The notes under the pieces were generated by a model. The model was not told the DNA's origin. It searched no databases and worked only from the letters and a program-made list of their open reading frames with translations. From CAYUWG01 sp964448285 (GTDB lineage Bacteria; Bacteroidota; Ignavibacteria; SZUA-365), in the NCBI GenBank assembly GCA_964448285.1, contig CAYUWG010000004.1, forward strand, positions 1 through 64,000: a DNA stretch of 64,000 nt. Direction: 5' to 3'. Below are positions 8,803-17,098 of this stretch, one piece after another. Numbering within the stretch: the first letter of the stretch is position 1; the number at the start of each line of letters is the position of its first letter. Position numbers and translations under genes: made by a program.

Positions 8803-8832
8803 AAGGCGGGCTGCGGCCCGCCTTTCGATTTT
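8803..8832 (+). terminator. Rho-independent terminator of the HMG-CoA operon
   Basis: The stem AAGGCGGGC / GCCCGCCTT (9 bp) with loop TGCG lies 30 bp after the DUF35 stop and is followed by a T-rich tail (TTCGATTTT). It cleanly separates the operon from the AtuA genes. Confidence 0.85.
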
Positions 8833-9053
8833 CTCAGACCATGTCGAAGCAACGAACTTTGCGAAAACTCTGAGTGCTCTACATTTGGTTGACGAGGTAC
8901 AAGACCTTTTTCACCAGAGCTAAATGAGTGCGACAGAGTAACTCTGCATTTTTCACTGACACGTTTCTTCGTATTTTCGAACCGGAAATTCCATCAGGTT
9001 AATCAGACTTTTCGAGTTTCCTTCTCAACAACTCTCCGACAAAACACTCAGGA
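8833..9053. other. Intergenic region before the AtuA genes
   Basis: No gene is visible here. It should hold the promoter for the AtuA/transketolase group. A TTGACG at about 8890 is the only -35-like word I noticed, and I see no convincing -10 partner. Confidence 0.4.
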
Positions 9054-10415
9054 ATGAAAAACAAAATCAGAATCGCTTCAGGTCAAGGTTTCTGGGGCGA
9101 TTTGTTCGATGCCCCTTATCAGCAAGTCACGAAAGGACCGATCGATTACCTGATGATGGATTTTCTTGCGGAAGTGACGATGTCGATTCTGCAAAAACAG
9201 AAGCTCAGAAATCCGGACCACGGCTATGCACTGGATTTGCCAAACCAGATCAGGAAGATTCTTCCTCATGTGATGAAGAAGGGAATACGGATCATTACGA
9301 ACGGGGGTGGAGTCAATCCTCTTGCATGTCGCGATGCCATCTTCAAAGTCGCTGCCGAATTGGGTATCAAAGGGTTAACCATTGGCGTCGTACTTGGCGA
9401 CGATATCCTGACACGCATAGATTCCTTTCTCGAGCAAGGGATCGAACTTCGCAATATGGAAACGAACGCGCCGATCACCGATATTCGAGACAAGATCGTA
9501 TCGGCGAACGTCTATTTTGGTGCAATGCCAATTGTCGAAGCATTGCGAGGCGGAGCACAGATTGTCATCACGGGTCGCACGACAGATACCGGCCTGACAC
9601 TCGCCCCGATGATATTCGAGTTTGGATGGAATGAAGATGATTGGGACCGTCTCGCATCCGGAACAGTCGCTGGCCACATACTTGAATGCGGCGGACAGGC
9701 TTCCGGAGGGAATTTCCTTGGAGATTGGAAATCGGTCCCCGATCTTGCGCATATCGGTTTTCCCATCGCAGAAGCGACGCCTGACGGCGATTTTGTCATC
9801 ACGAAGCATGAGTATTCCGGTGGCCTCGTCTCGACGGCTACCGTGAAGGAGCAGCTTCTCTACGAAATTGGCGATCCATCCGAATACATCACACCCGATT
9901 GCGTGGCTGATTTCACGACGATTCAACTTGAGCCGGACGGCGAAAACAGAGTGCGCGTCTTTGGTGTGAAGGGAAAGCCGGCTACCACGTTCTACAAAGT
10001 TTCCGCTGCGTATCATGATGGGTATTCTGCCTTCGGATCATTGACCTATGCATGGCCGGATGCCTATGAAAAGGCGAGAACAGCGAATGAAATCCTTCGA
10101 ACCCGCCTTCACGACCTTGGCTTGGAGTTCGAGGAAATTCGCACGGAGTATCTCGGATTGAATTCCTGTCACGGTCCGCTTGCGGAATGTCCTAATGTCG
10201 TCAACGAAGTCGTTCTTCAAATCGCTGTTCGCGGGAAGAATCGTGAACACGTCGCACGCTTCGGGTTGGAAATCGCGCCGCTCATATTGACCGGTCCTCC
10301 ATCCGCGACTGGATTTGCTGGAGGAAGACCGAAGCCGAAGGACGTAATCGCATATTGGCCGGCATTGATTCCCAAGCCGGCAATGCGTCACGAAGTATTG
10401 CTGGAGGAGCAGTAA
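9054..10415 (+). CDS. AtuA family protein (DUF1446), N-terminal/core part
   Basis: The 453-residue product matches the acyclic terpene utilisation AtuA core domain. It opens with KIRIASGQGFWGD and has the conserved NGGGVNPLA, the ARGG-like segment EALRGGAQIVITGRTTDTGLTLAP and GGQASGGNF. In Pseudomonas, AtuA belongs to the citronellol/geraniol degradation cluster but its reaction is not established. Larger family members carry an additional C-terminal ferredoxin-fold domain; here that domain is a separate gene starting at 10415 (TAATG overlap). An AGGA lies directly before the ATG. The neighbourhood of HMG-CoA synthase and thiolase fits a role in branched-chain acyl-CoA or isoprenoid-acid metabolism, which is inference. 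Confidence 0.85.
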   Translation: MKNKIRIASGQGFWGDLFDAPYQQVTKGPIDYLMMDFLAEVTMSILQKQKLRNPDHGYALDLPNQIRKILPHVMKKGIRIITNGGGVNPLACRDAIFKVAAELGIKGLTIGVVLGDDILTRIDSFLEQGIELRNMETNAPITDIRDKIVSANVYFGAMPIVEALRGGAQIVITGRTTDTGLTLAPMIFEFGWNEDDWDRLASGTVAGHILECGGQASGGNFLGDWKSVPDLAHIGFPIAEATPDGDFVITKHEYSGGLVSTATVKEQLLYEIGDPSEYITPDCVADFTTIQLEPDGENRVRVFGVKGKPATTFYKVSAAYHDGYSAFGSLTYAWPDAYEKARTANEILRTRLHDLGLEFEEIRTEYLGLNSCHGPLAECPNVVNEVVLQIAVRGKNREHVARFGLEIAPLILTGPPSATGFAGGRPKPKDVIAYWPALIPKPAMRHEVLLEEQ

Positions 10416-10753
10416 TGGCAAAGAAGAAGATCAGGCTGTTTGACATCGCGCACGGTCGTTCTGGAGATAAGGGAAATGCAGCGAACGTTGGGGTTATCGC
10501 TCGCGATCCGAAGTATTATCCCATTCTCCTTCAAGCGCTTACAACTGAAGCAGTCAAGAAACACTTCGCGGGAATTTGTTTCGGCAAAGTTGAGCGGTTC
10601 GAGTTACCGAACCTCTACGCTATGAATTTTCTTTTACACAACACGCTCGGTGGAGGCGGAACGGTTTCGCTGAAGAACGATGCCCAAGGGAAAACGCTCA
10701 GCACCGCAATGTTGAGAATGGAAATAGAAATTGATGAGGAATTGTTGAATTGA
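10415..10753 (+). CDS. AtuA-like C-terminal ferredoxin-fold domain protein
   Basis: This 112-residue protein begins MAKKKIRLFDIAHGRSGDKG and continues GNAANVGVIARDP, the hallmark of the small domain found at the C-terminus of AtuA proteins. The start is fixed by GGAGGAG at 10403-10409 and by the one-base overlap with the AtuA core stop. It ends shortly after a lysine/asparagine-rich tail. Together with the core it probably forms a two-subunit AtuA. Its biochemical role is unknown. Confidence 0.85.
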   Translation: MAKKKIRLFDIAHGRSGDKGNAANVGVIARDPKYYPILLQALTTEAVKKHFAGICFGKVERFELPNLYAMNFLLHNTLGGGGTVSLKNDAQGKTLSTAMLRMEIEIDEELLN

Positions 10754-10772
10754 TGAATCGAAGGACATCACT

Positions 10773-11660
10773 GTGCACGAAGTTCTGATGGAACACCCGA
10801 AACGAGTTGACTACACTGAGCAAGAACTGTCTCATCTTCAGCGACTTGCAAACGAACTGCGGATTGACATTATCCGCATGTTGCATGCTGCTGGATCGGG
10901 ACATCCCGGAGGCTCACTCTCAGCCATCGATATCCTTACCGTCATCATGACAAGGTATGTAAGACGGACGAAGGAGAATGTGAGTGATCCTCTTCGCGAC
11001 CGCTTCGTACTATCGAAGGGTCACGGCGTGCCGGCACTCTATGCCATCCTTGCTCGACTTGGGATCATTTCAAGCGAATCGCTAATGACTCTGAGAAAGG
11101 TCGGAAGCCCGCTTCAAGGTCATCCACACAATGGCGTGCTTCCGGCAGTCGAGGCTTCGACCGGATCGCTCGGCCAGGGGCTATCCATTGCGATCGGGAT
11201 GGCGCTTGCGGCTAAATTGGATAAGACTCCCCAGCGGGTGTATTGCATGATCGGCGACGGAGAATTTCAAGAGGGCCAAATATGGGAAGCGATCATGTCC
11301 GCACCGAAGTTCGAATTGGATAACCTGATCGTCGTTCTCGATTACAACAAAGGTCAGATCGACGGTCCAACGAACGATGTAATGAACATCGAACCAGTTT
11401 CAAATAAACTGCTCGCATTCAACTGGGAAGTGCAAATGATCGATGGGCATGATATGCAGCAGATTGACATCGCGATTTCACAGGCTCAGAAGCGAAACGG
11501 TAAACCGCATTTCATTATTGCAGACACGGTCAAAGGGAAGGGTGTCTCGTTTATGGAAGGAGTGATAGACTGGCACGGTAAAGCACCGAATGCAGAAGAG
11601 ACAGAGCGTGCTCTTGCCGAATTGAATCTGTTACTCGAAAACTCCGATGGGAGGGCATGA
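10773..11660 (+). CDS. Transketolase, N-terminal (thiamine diphosphate-binding) subunit
   Basis: The 295-residue product corresponds to the first third to half of transketolase. It has GSGHPGGSLSAID near the start and the thiamine diphosphate motif GDGEFQEGQIWEA followed by VVLDYN. It transfers two-carbon ketol units in the pentose phosphate pathway when paired with the C-terminal subunit that follows directly. The start is taken as GTG at 10773 because GAAGGA lies 7 bases upstream; an ATG five codons later is an alternative. It is 19 bp after the AtuA small gene and may share its transcript. Confidence 0.88.
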   Translation: MHEVLMEHPKRVDYTEQELSHLQRLANELRIDIIRMLHAAGSGHPGGSLSAIDILTVIMTRYVRRTKENVSDPLRDRFVLSKGHGVPALYAILARLGIISSESLMTLRKVGSPLQGHPHNGVLPAVEASTGSLGQGLSIAIGMALAAKLDKTPQRVYCMIGDGEFQEGQIWEAIMSAPKFELDNLIVVLDYNKGQIDGPTNDVMNIEPVSNKLLAFNWEVQMIDGHDMQQIDIAISQAQKRNGKPHFIIADTVKGKGVSFMEGVIDWHGKAPNAEETERALAELNLLLENSDGRA

Positions 11661-11661
11661 C

Positions 11662-12594
11662 ATGAAGAGAGCGACACGTGTTTCGTTCGGTGAACAGCTT
11701 GCGGAACTCGGCAGCTATGATAAGGACATTGTCGTATTCGATGCCGACCTCGCGAAATCAACACAGTCAATGATGTTCGGTAAAAAATTTCCGGAACGTT
11801 TTTTCGAGATGGGAATTCAGGAGCAAAACATGATCGGAGTCGCGGCTGGGATGGCGTTAGCAGGGAAGAAGCCTTTCATCTGCTCCTTTTCTACGTTTGT
11901 TGCCGGCAGATTCGAGACGATTCGGATGTCGGTTGCGTACTCAAACGCGAATGTGAAAATCGTCGGAAGCCATTGCGGGATTGGAATTGGTGAAGACGGC
12001 TACAGTCAGATGGCATTAGAGGATATTGCCCTGATGCGGTCACTTCCGAATATGCATGTCATTCAACCCGCGGATGACCTCGAAGCAAAAGCCGCTGTTC
12101 GATGGCTTGCTGAAAGCGACCATCCCGCATTTCTACGCGTTACCCGTCAGGCACTTGAAGACGTTCATGACGCTTCGTATCAATTCCAGTTTGGAAAGGC
12201 TGATGTCTTACGTGATGGGAAGGATGCAGTGCTGTTCTGTACCGGTGGCGTTGTAGCCTATTCTTTACAAGCTGCCACGAAACTCCGCGATGCAGGCGAT
12301 GAAGTACGTGTCGTGAACATTCATACGATCAAACCCATCGATGAGGAGTATATCGTTCAATCCGCTCGAGAAACCGGCAGAGTAATAACAGTAGAGGATC
12401 ACAGTGTGATAGGTGGTTTGGGAGGCGCTGTCGCAGAGGTCCTTTCGGAGAAATGTCCGACACGAATGAAACGCATCGGCATTTATGACACTTTCGGCGA
12501 GTCCGGCTCACCGGAAGAGCTATACAAGAAATATGAGCTTGACGCTGAGGGAATTTTCAGGCAAGCGTTGGAATTTCTTAGAGTCAGCAATTAA
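11662..12594 (+). CDS. Transketolase, C-terminal subunit
   Basis: The 310-residue product contains the pyrimidine-binding domain (MGIQEQNMIGVAAGMALAGKKPF; the conserved Glu of IQEQNM activates the cofactor). The transketolase C-terminal domain follows (EEYIVQSARETGRVITVEDHSVIGGLGGAVAEVL). The start is the ATG at 11662, one base after the stop of the N-terminal subunit, with GGGAGGG upstream. Split transketolases of this kind are common in archaea and many bacteria and can be confused with Dxs or pyruvate dehydrogenase E1 halves. The two subunits together are too short for Dxs, and a separate dxs is present at 40959-42878. Confidence 0.88.
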   Translation: MKRATRVSFGEQLAELGSYDKDIVVFDADLAKSTQSMMFGKKFPERFFEMGIQEQNMIGVAAGMALAGKKPFICSFSTFVAGRFETIRMSVAYSNANVKIVGSHCGIGIGEDGYSQMALEDIALMRSLPNMHVIQPADDLEAKAAVRWLAESDHPAFLRVTRQALEDVHDASYQFQFGKADVLRDGKDAVLFCTGGVVAYSLQAATKLRDAGDEVRVVNIHTIKPIDEEYIVQSARETGRVITVEDHSVIGGLGGAVAEVLSEKCPTRMKRIGIYDTFGESGSPEELYKKYELDAEGIFRQALEFLRVSN

Positions 12595-12609
12595 CCGTAC
12601 GGGCTACGC

Positions 12610-12813
12610 CTAGGAGTTTCTCATACAGGGAAGGTCATCAGCCGCTGTAATCCCTTCAGGGAGTTCCGCTTCTTCAATGAGCATAATCGGGATGTCGTCT
12701 TCGATTTTAAATTTTGGGCCGCAACGCGTGCATATGAGGGTATTCCCTTCAAGGCGCAATTCTGCTTTTCCGAGTGGGCAAACGAGGATTTCGAGAAGTT
12801 CTTGGCTGATCAT
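12610..12813 (-). CDS. Trm112/UPF0434-like small zinc-ribbon protein
   Basis: This 67-residue protein (MISQELLEILVCPLGKAEL..., LICTRCG, DDIPIMLIEEA) matches the Trm112-like/UPF0434 family. Members are small zinc-ribbon partners or activators of methyltransferases, or of unknown role. Three of the four usual ligands are present (Cys12, Cys28, Cys31); the second, normally in CPxC, is Gly (CPLG). It is convergent with transketolase, only 15 bp away. A dnaK terminator separates it from the upstream dnaK gene. Confidence 0.75.
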   Translation of the reverse strand: MISQELLEILVCPLGKAELRLEGNTLICTRCGPKFKIEDDIPIMLIEEAELPEGITAADDLPCMRNS

Positions 12814-12861
12814 TTTTTCCTGTCCTTATTTCGGTTCGCAAGGTAGGGGAATGCCTTCATG

Positions 12862-12899
12862 AAAAAAAAGAGGCATCGACCTTCATTGTCGATGCCTCA
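12862..12899 (-). terminator. Rho-independent terminator downstream of dnaK
   Basis: Read on the minus strand, the perfect 11-bp stem GAGGCATCGAC / GTCGATGCCTC with a 7-base loop is followed by eight T's. It starts about 20 bp after the dnaK stop. Confidence 0.9.
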
Positions 12900-12917
12900 G
12901 TTGCCGATCAGGTTGCG

Positions 12918-14822
12918 TCAGTCTTTCTTGTCATCAACGACTTCGTAATCCGCATCTTCAACCTTTTTCCCATCGCCGCTCGGTTGTTCGGCGGATGGTT
13001 CAGCTTGAGGCTGCTGTTGCGAAGCCTGTTGGTACATCTGTGTTGACGCTTCATTCCAGGTCTTTTGAAGCGCATCCATCGAGGTCTTTATATCCGTTAT
13101 GATGTTCGCCTTGATTGCCTCCTCGAGTTTCTTGATGTCGCCCTCGAGTCGCGTTACCATTGCAGCATCGAGTTTATCCTTGAATTCCTCAACTTGCTTC
13201 TTGGACTGAAAGACAAGGTTATCTGCCTGATTACGGATTTCGATTTCTTCCTTACGCTTTTTGTCATCGGCCGCATGTTCCTGAGCATCACGTTTCATTT
13301 TTTCGACTTCGTCGTTCGAAAGACCGCTCGATGACGTGATGCGAATCGACTGCTCTTTGTTCGTCGCTTTATCCTTCGCCGCGACGTGGAGAATTCCATT
13401 GGCGTCGATGTCGAATGTCACCTCGACTTGCGGAATGCCTCGTGGTGCAGGCGGGATGCCGTCGAGATGGAAGCGACCGAGTGTCCGGTTGTCGATCGCC
13501 ATGGGACGTTCGCCCTGAAGGATATGAATCTCTACGGAGGTTTGGCTATCCGCAGCGGTAGAGAAGATTTCGCTTTTCTTCGTGGGTATCGTGGTGTTTG
13601 CCGGTATCAACGTCGTCATAACTCCACCGAGCGTTTCAATACCCAGCGAAAGCGGCGTCACATCGAGCAGCAGGACGTCCGTCACATCGCCAGCAAGAAC
13701 GCCACCTTGAATCGCAGCTCCGACGGCAACGACCTCATCAGGATTGACACCTTTATGCGGTTCTTTCCCAAAGAGGTTTTTCACGACGTCCTGAACGCGT
13801 GGAATGCGTGTCGAGCCGCCGACAAGTATCACCTCATCGATGTCGTTCGGCGTAAGACCTGCATCCTGAAGCGCACGCTTACACGGCTCGATGGTCCGCG
13901 AGATCAGATCGTCGGTGAGTTGTTCGAACTTCGTGCGCGTGATGGTCATGTTCAGGTGTTTTGGTCCGTCGGCGGTTGCGGTAATAAACGGGAGGTTAAT
14001 TTCCGTTTGCATTAAAGTCGAAAGCTCCATCTTCGCCTTCTCAGCAGCTTCTCGCAACCGTTGCAGAGCCATGGGATCCCTCCGAAGGTCGATACTTTCG
14101 TTCTTCTGAAATTCAGAAGCGATGTGATCAATGAGGCGTTTGTCGAAATCATCACCACCGAGATGCGTGTCACCGTTGGTTGATTTCACCTCGAATACCC
14201 CATCACCGAGTTCGAGGATCGAAATATCGAACGTGCCTCCACCGAGATCATAGACGGCGACCTTTTCCTGCTTTTGCTTTTTGTCCAAACCATAGGCGAG
14301 TGCAGCAGCCGTGGGCTCGTTGATAATTCGACGGACTTTCAAGCCTGCGATTTCACCGGCATCCTTTGTCGCCTGTCTCTGCGCATCGTTGAAATAAGCA
14401 GGGACAGTGATTACCGCTTCGGTTACCTGCTGGCCGAGGTAATCTTCAGCGGATTTTTTCAGCGCTTGAAGGATCATCGCCGAGATTTCCGGCGGGGAAT
14501 ATATTCGGCCATCGATATCGACGCGCGCACTGCCGTTATCTCCTGAGATGACTTTATACGGTACTTCCTTCATCTCCTGATCGACTTCGTTTAGGAATCG
14601 ACCCATGAATCGCTTGATGGAGTAAACCGTGTTGTTCGGATTCGTTACCGCCTGACGCTTCGCAGCGTTACCGATAAGACGTTCACCGTCTTTCTTAAAT
14701 CCGACGACCGACGGAGTCGTTCTTCCTCCATCCGAATTGGGAATGACGACCGGTGAGGAACCCTCCATCACCGCGACAACGGAGTTCGTTGTACCAAGGT
14801 CTATTCCGATAATCTTACTCAT
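12918..14822 (-). CDS. dnaK: Molecular chaperone DnaK (Hsp70)
   Basis: This is a cytoplasmic ATP-dependent chaperone that binds unfolded polypeptides with DnaJ and GrpE. The 634-residue product has the whole family architecture. The ATPase domain starts IGIDLGTTNSVVAVMEG, with AVITVPAYFNDAQRQATKDAG and VYDLGGGTFDISILE. The linker DVLLLDVTPLSLGIETLGG and the substrate-binding domain follow, with a lid and a Q/P-rich tail ending ADYEVVDDKKD. An AGGAG precedes the ATG. It follows hsp20 by 26 bp and is closed by a strong terminator. No dnaJ or grpE is in the window. Confidence 0.98.
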   Translation of the reverse strand: MSKIIGIDLGTTNSVVAVMEGSSPVVIPNSDGGRTTPSVVGFKKDGERLIGNAAKRQAVTNPNNTVYSIKRFMGRFLNEVDQEMKEVPYKVISGDNGSARVDIDGRIYSPPEISAMILQALKKSAEDYLGQQVTEAVITVPAYFNDAQRQATKDAGEIAGLKVRRIINEPTAAALAYGLDKKQKQEKVAVYDLGGGTFDISILELGDGVFEVKSTNGDTHLGGDDFDKRLIDHIASEFQKNESIDLRRDPMALQRLREAAEKAKMELSTLMQTEINLPFITATADGPKHLNMTITRTKFEQLTDDLISRTIEPCKRALQDAGLTPNDIDEVILVGGSTRIPRVQDVVKNLFGKEPHKGVNPDEVVAVGAAIQGGVLAGDVTDVLLLDVTPLSLGIETLGGVMTTLIPANTTIPTKKSEIFSTAADSQTSVEIHILQGERPMAIDNRTLGRFHLDGIPPAPRGIPQVEVTFDIDANGILHVAAKDKATNKEQSIRITSSSGLSNDEVEKMKRDAQEHAADDKKRKEEIEIRNQADNLVFQSKKQVEEFKDKLDAAMVTRLEGDIKKLEEAIKANIITDIKTSMDALQKTWNEASTQMYQQASQQQPQAEPSAEQPSGDGKKVEDADYEVVDDKKD

Positions 14823-14848
14823 ATGATAATCTCCTCTGTATTCTCTGA

Positions 14849-15286
14849 TTATTGAACTTCGATTTTAATTTCATTACTCTCAACAGCGAAGCGCTTCGTA
14901 AGCACGACGGATAAAACCCCATCAGCCAATGTCGCTGAAATCGAATTCGCATCGACCTCACAAGGCAAGGGGATACTCCTCTGGAAATCCCCGAACTTGC
15001 GTTCCGCTCGAAATTCCGTTTGCTCGGTCTCGAAGTTGATCGCGCGTTTCAAACCAGCAACCAGCAAGGTATCGGCTTTCAGCGTCAGCGTCATATCTTC
15101 CTTCCGGACTCCAGGAAGTTCAACGGTTACATAGACATTCGTTCCGTCGTGGTGAACATCCACGAATGGTTCAAAGCTGCTTCCGATTTCGAATGAGAAA
15201 CTTTCGGGGAAATTCTCGACGAAGTTCTTCATCCGTTTCGATAGGAACTCCAGTTCCTTGATTGGTTCGATTCTTATATGTGGCAT
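14849..15286 (-). CDS. Small heat-shock protein (Hsp20/alpha-crystallin family)
   Basis: This 145-residue holdase has an alpha-crystallin domain from about residue 37 to the end. The conserved strands are VDVHHDGTNVYVTVELPGV and FGDFQRSIPLPCEVD. The A-x-x-x-n-G-V-L motif is present as ATLADGVLSVVL. The ATG at 15286 is chosen because AAGGAG lies 9 bases upstream; a longer open frame to 15334 has no such site. It is co-directional with dnaK and just upstream, forming a heat-shock unit. I looked for a CIRCE-type inverted repeat upstream and did not find one. Confidence 0.92.
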   Translation of the reverse strand: MPHIRIEPIKELEFLSKRMKNFVENFPESFSFEIGSSFEPFVDVHHDGTNVYVTVELPGVRKEDMTLTLKADTLLVAGLKRAINFETEQTEFRAERKFGDFQRSIPLPCEVDANSISATLADGVLSVVLTKRFAVESNEIKIEVQ

Positions 15287-15479
15287 TGTGTCAGTCTCCT
15301 TGATAGTTCGAGTATGCTGAATGAGAAAATTCAATCATCATACCACCATAAGCATTACAGGAATTTAGTTCATCTCTTCTTCTGGTCTCGAAAAAGCGAA
15401 GACATCATGGCACTGGTTCAAACGAAACAGGCTGGCAGAAAGTCACACGGTTGAACAGAGCCGAGCTTTGGTTGGCCTA

Positions 15480-17006
15480 ATGAAATCCGCTACTTTGCGG
15501 AAGAAAGAAAGCATGAAAACTGGTTCGAACGTACATTTCATTCCCTTGCTAAGGAGAATATCCCGTATTGCAGAACGGGATGGTCTGAAGGTCTATGTCG
15601 TCGGTGGTTACGTCCGCGACCAACTCGTCAAGCGAGAGACTAAGGACATCGATTTCGCAGTTTTGGGTAATGGGATCGCGTTCGCCCGATCTGTAGCTGA
15701 TGAGTTAGGAGGCTCCCAAGTCGTGACCTTCGAAAAATTTGGGACAGCACGGACAATCGTTGACGGCCATGAAATGGAATTCGTCGGGACACGCAAAGAG
15801 GAATACGAATCCAAATCACGGAAGCCGTCAGTTGTCCGCGGGACGATCGAGGATGACTTGCAGCGAAGAGATTTCACGGTGAATGCACTTGCGGCAGAAC
15901 TTGGAGATTCAGCAAGTGGTCCAATCATAGATCCCTATGGAGGATTGAAGCATCTCAATGATAAGTTTTTGACGACTCCAATCGACCCGGTTAAAACTTT
16001 TTCTGACGATCCGTTGCGAATGATGCGCGCTTTCCGATTCATGGCGCAGCTCGGTTTCGAACTGGACCCCGTTTGTTATCAAGCCATCAAGGATCTGCAT
16101 GAAAGAATCGTGATCGTTTCAATGGAGCGTATCCGAGATGAATTTCTGAAGATCCTCCTGTCGCCGAAGCCATCAATTGGATTGGCTCCTCTTCTCGAAT
16201 CAGGATTGCTCCAGCATTTTTTCCCGCAACTTCAGAACCTTGCCGGTGTGGATCAGCGCTCTATCGATTATCCGGATGGCGTCAGAAGTTATCACCACAA
16301 GGATGTGTTTTACCATACTCTTCAGGTGCTCGATAATCTTTCCGAATCCACAGAGAACCTCTGGCTCCGCTTCGCTGCACTCCTTCATGATATTGCGAAA
16401 CCGAAAACAAAAGCGTTTCGCGAGGATGTCGGTTGGACATTTCACGGACACGCAGAGCTCGGGGCCCGAATGGTGAAAAAGATCTTTCATACGCTCAAGC
16501 TGCCATTGGAGAATGTTCACTATGTCGAAAAGCTCGTGGCATTGCACCTCCGACCGATTGCGCTCGCGCAAGACGGAGTAACAGACTCTGCAATCAGACG
16601 GTTGTTGTTTGATGCTGGAGACGCAATCGATGACCTACTCGCTCTCTGCCAGTCGGATATAACTTCGAAGAATCCTCGCTTAGTCAAGCGCTATCTGCGC
16701 AACTATGAGTTGCTGAAGCAACGACTCATTGAAGTCGAAGAGCATGACAGATTGCGGAATTGGAAGCCACCACTCTCCGGCGTCGAGATCATGAAACTCT
16801 GTGCCATTCAAGAAGGCGTTGCCGTCGGTATTCTGAAATCACGAATTGAAGATGCTATCCTCGACGGCATCATCCCGAACGAGCATGATGCTGCCGTCGG
16901 GTACCTTTTACAGATCAAAGATCAAGTGCTCAAGCACTCTGCCGGAAAGAAAAGCATACCACGCAAAGCTCAGATGTCACGGCTTCCCGAAAATCTGAGA
17001 TCATGA
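15480..17006 (+). CDS. tRNA nucleotidyltransferase / poly(A) polymerase family with HD domain (CCA-adding enzyme)
   Basis: It adds or repairs the 3' CCA of tRNAs. The roughly 508-residue product has the class II nucleotidyltransferase head (YVVGGYVRDQL, then KDIDFAVLG with the catalytic DxD). The arginine-rich RRDFTVNALA motif and the RMMRAFRF signature follow. A C-terminal HD domain has ALLHDIAKP and the preceding His in a HKDVFYHTL segment. The start is uncertain: TTG 15468, ATG 15480 or ATG 15513; none has a strong ribosome site. An active CCA enzyme fits the tRNA-Val gene in this window, which does not encode its CCA. Confidence 0.88.
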   Translation: MKSATLRKKESMKTGSNVHFIPLLRRISRIAERDGLKVYVVGGYVRDQLVKRETKDIDFAVLGNGIAFARSVADELGGSQVVTFEKFGTARTIVDGHEMEFVGTRKEEYESKSRKPSVVRGTIEDDLQRRDFTVNALAAELGDSASGPIIDPYGGLKHLNDKFLTTPIDPVKTFSDDPLRMMRAFRFMAQLGFELDPVCYQAIKDLHERIVIVSMERIRDEFLKILLSPKPSIGLAPLLESGLLQHFFPQLQNLAGVDQRSIDYPDGVRSYHHKDVFYHTLQVLDNLSESTENLWLRFAALLHDIAKPKTKAFREDVGWTFHGHAELGARMVKKIFHTLKLPLENVHYVEKLVALHLRPIALAQDGVTDSAIRRLLFDAGDAIDDLLALCQSDITSKNPRLVKRYLRNYELLKQRLIEVEEHDRLRNWKPPLSGVEIMKLCAIQEGVAVGILKSRIEDAILDGIIPNEHDAAVGYLLQIKDQVLKHSAGKKSIPRKAQMSRLPENLRS

Positions 17007-17015
17007 AACTTTAAT

Positions 17016-17038
17016 GGGGCACCACCGTTTGGCGCCCC
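17016..17038 (+). terminator. Possible hairpin after the CCA-adding enzyme gene
   Basis: GGGGCACCA and TGGCGCCCC can pair with one A-C mismatch just after the stop codon. There is no T-run after it, so it may be a weak or non-intrinsic terminator. Confidence 0.35.
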
Positions 17039-17098
17039 GGGACGAATGACACCTTGCAACCTCATTATCACATCGCACTTTTAGGAGCTTTTTCTCAC

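Noticed and set aside
10773..12594. The split transketolase pair as Dxs or pyruvate dehydrogenase E1 subunits
   Set aside because: Motifs and lengths fit N- and C-terminal transketolase subunits, and a full dxs exists elsewhere in the window.
13386..14015. A 209-codon plus-strand frame inside dnaK
   Set aside because: It is antisense to fully conserved DnaK sequence; only a shadow frame.
15287..15479. CIRCE or other heat-shock operator upstream of hsp20
   Set aside because: No TTAGCACTC-N9-GAGTGCTAA-like repeat is present; promoter signals are unclear.
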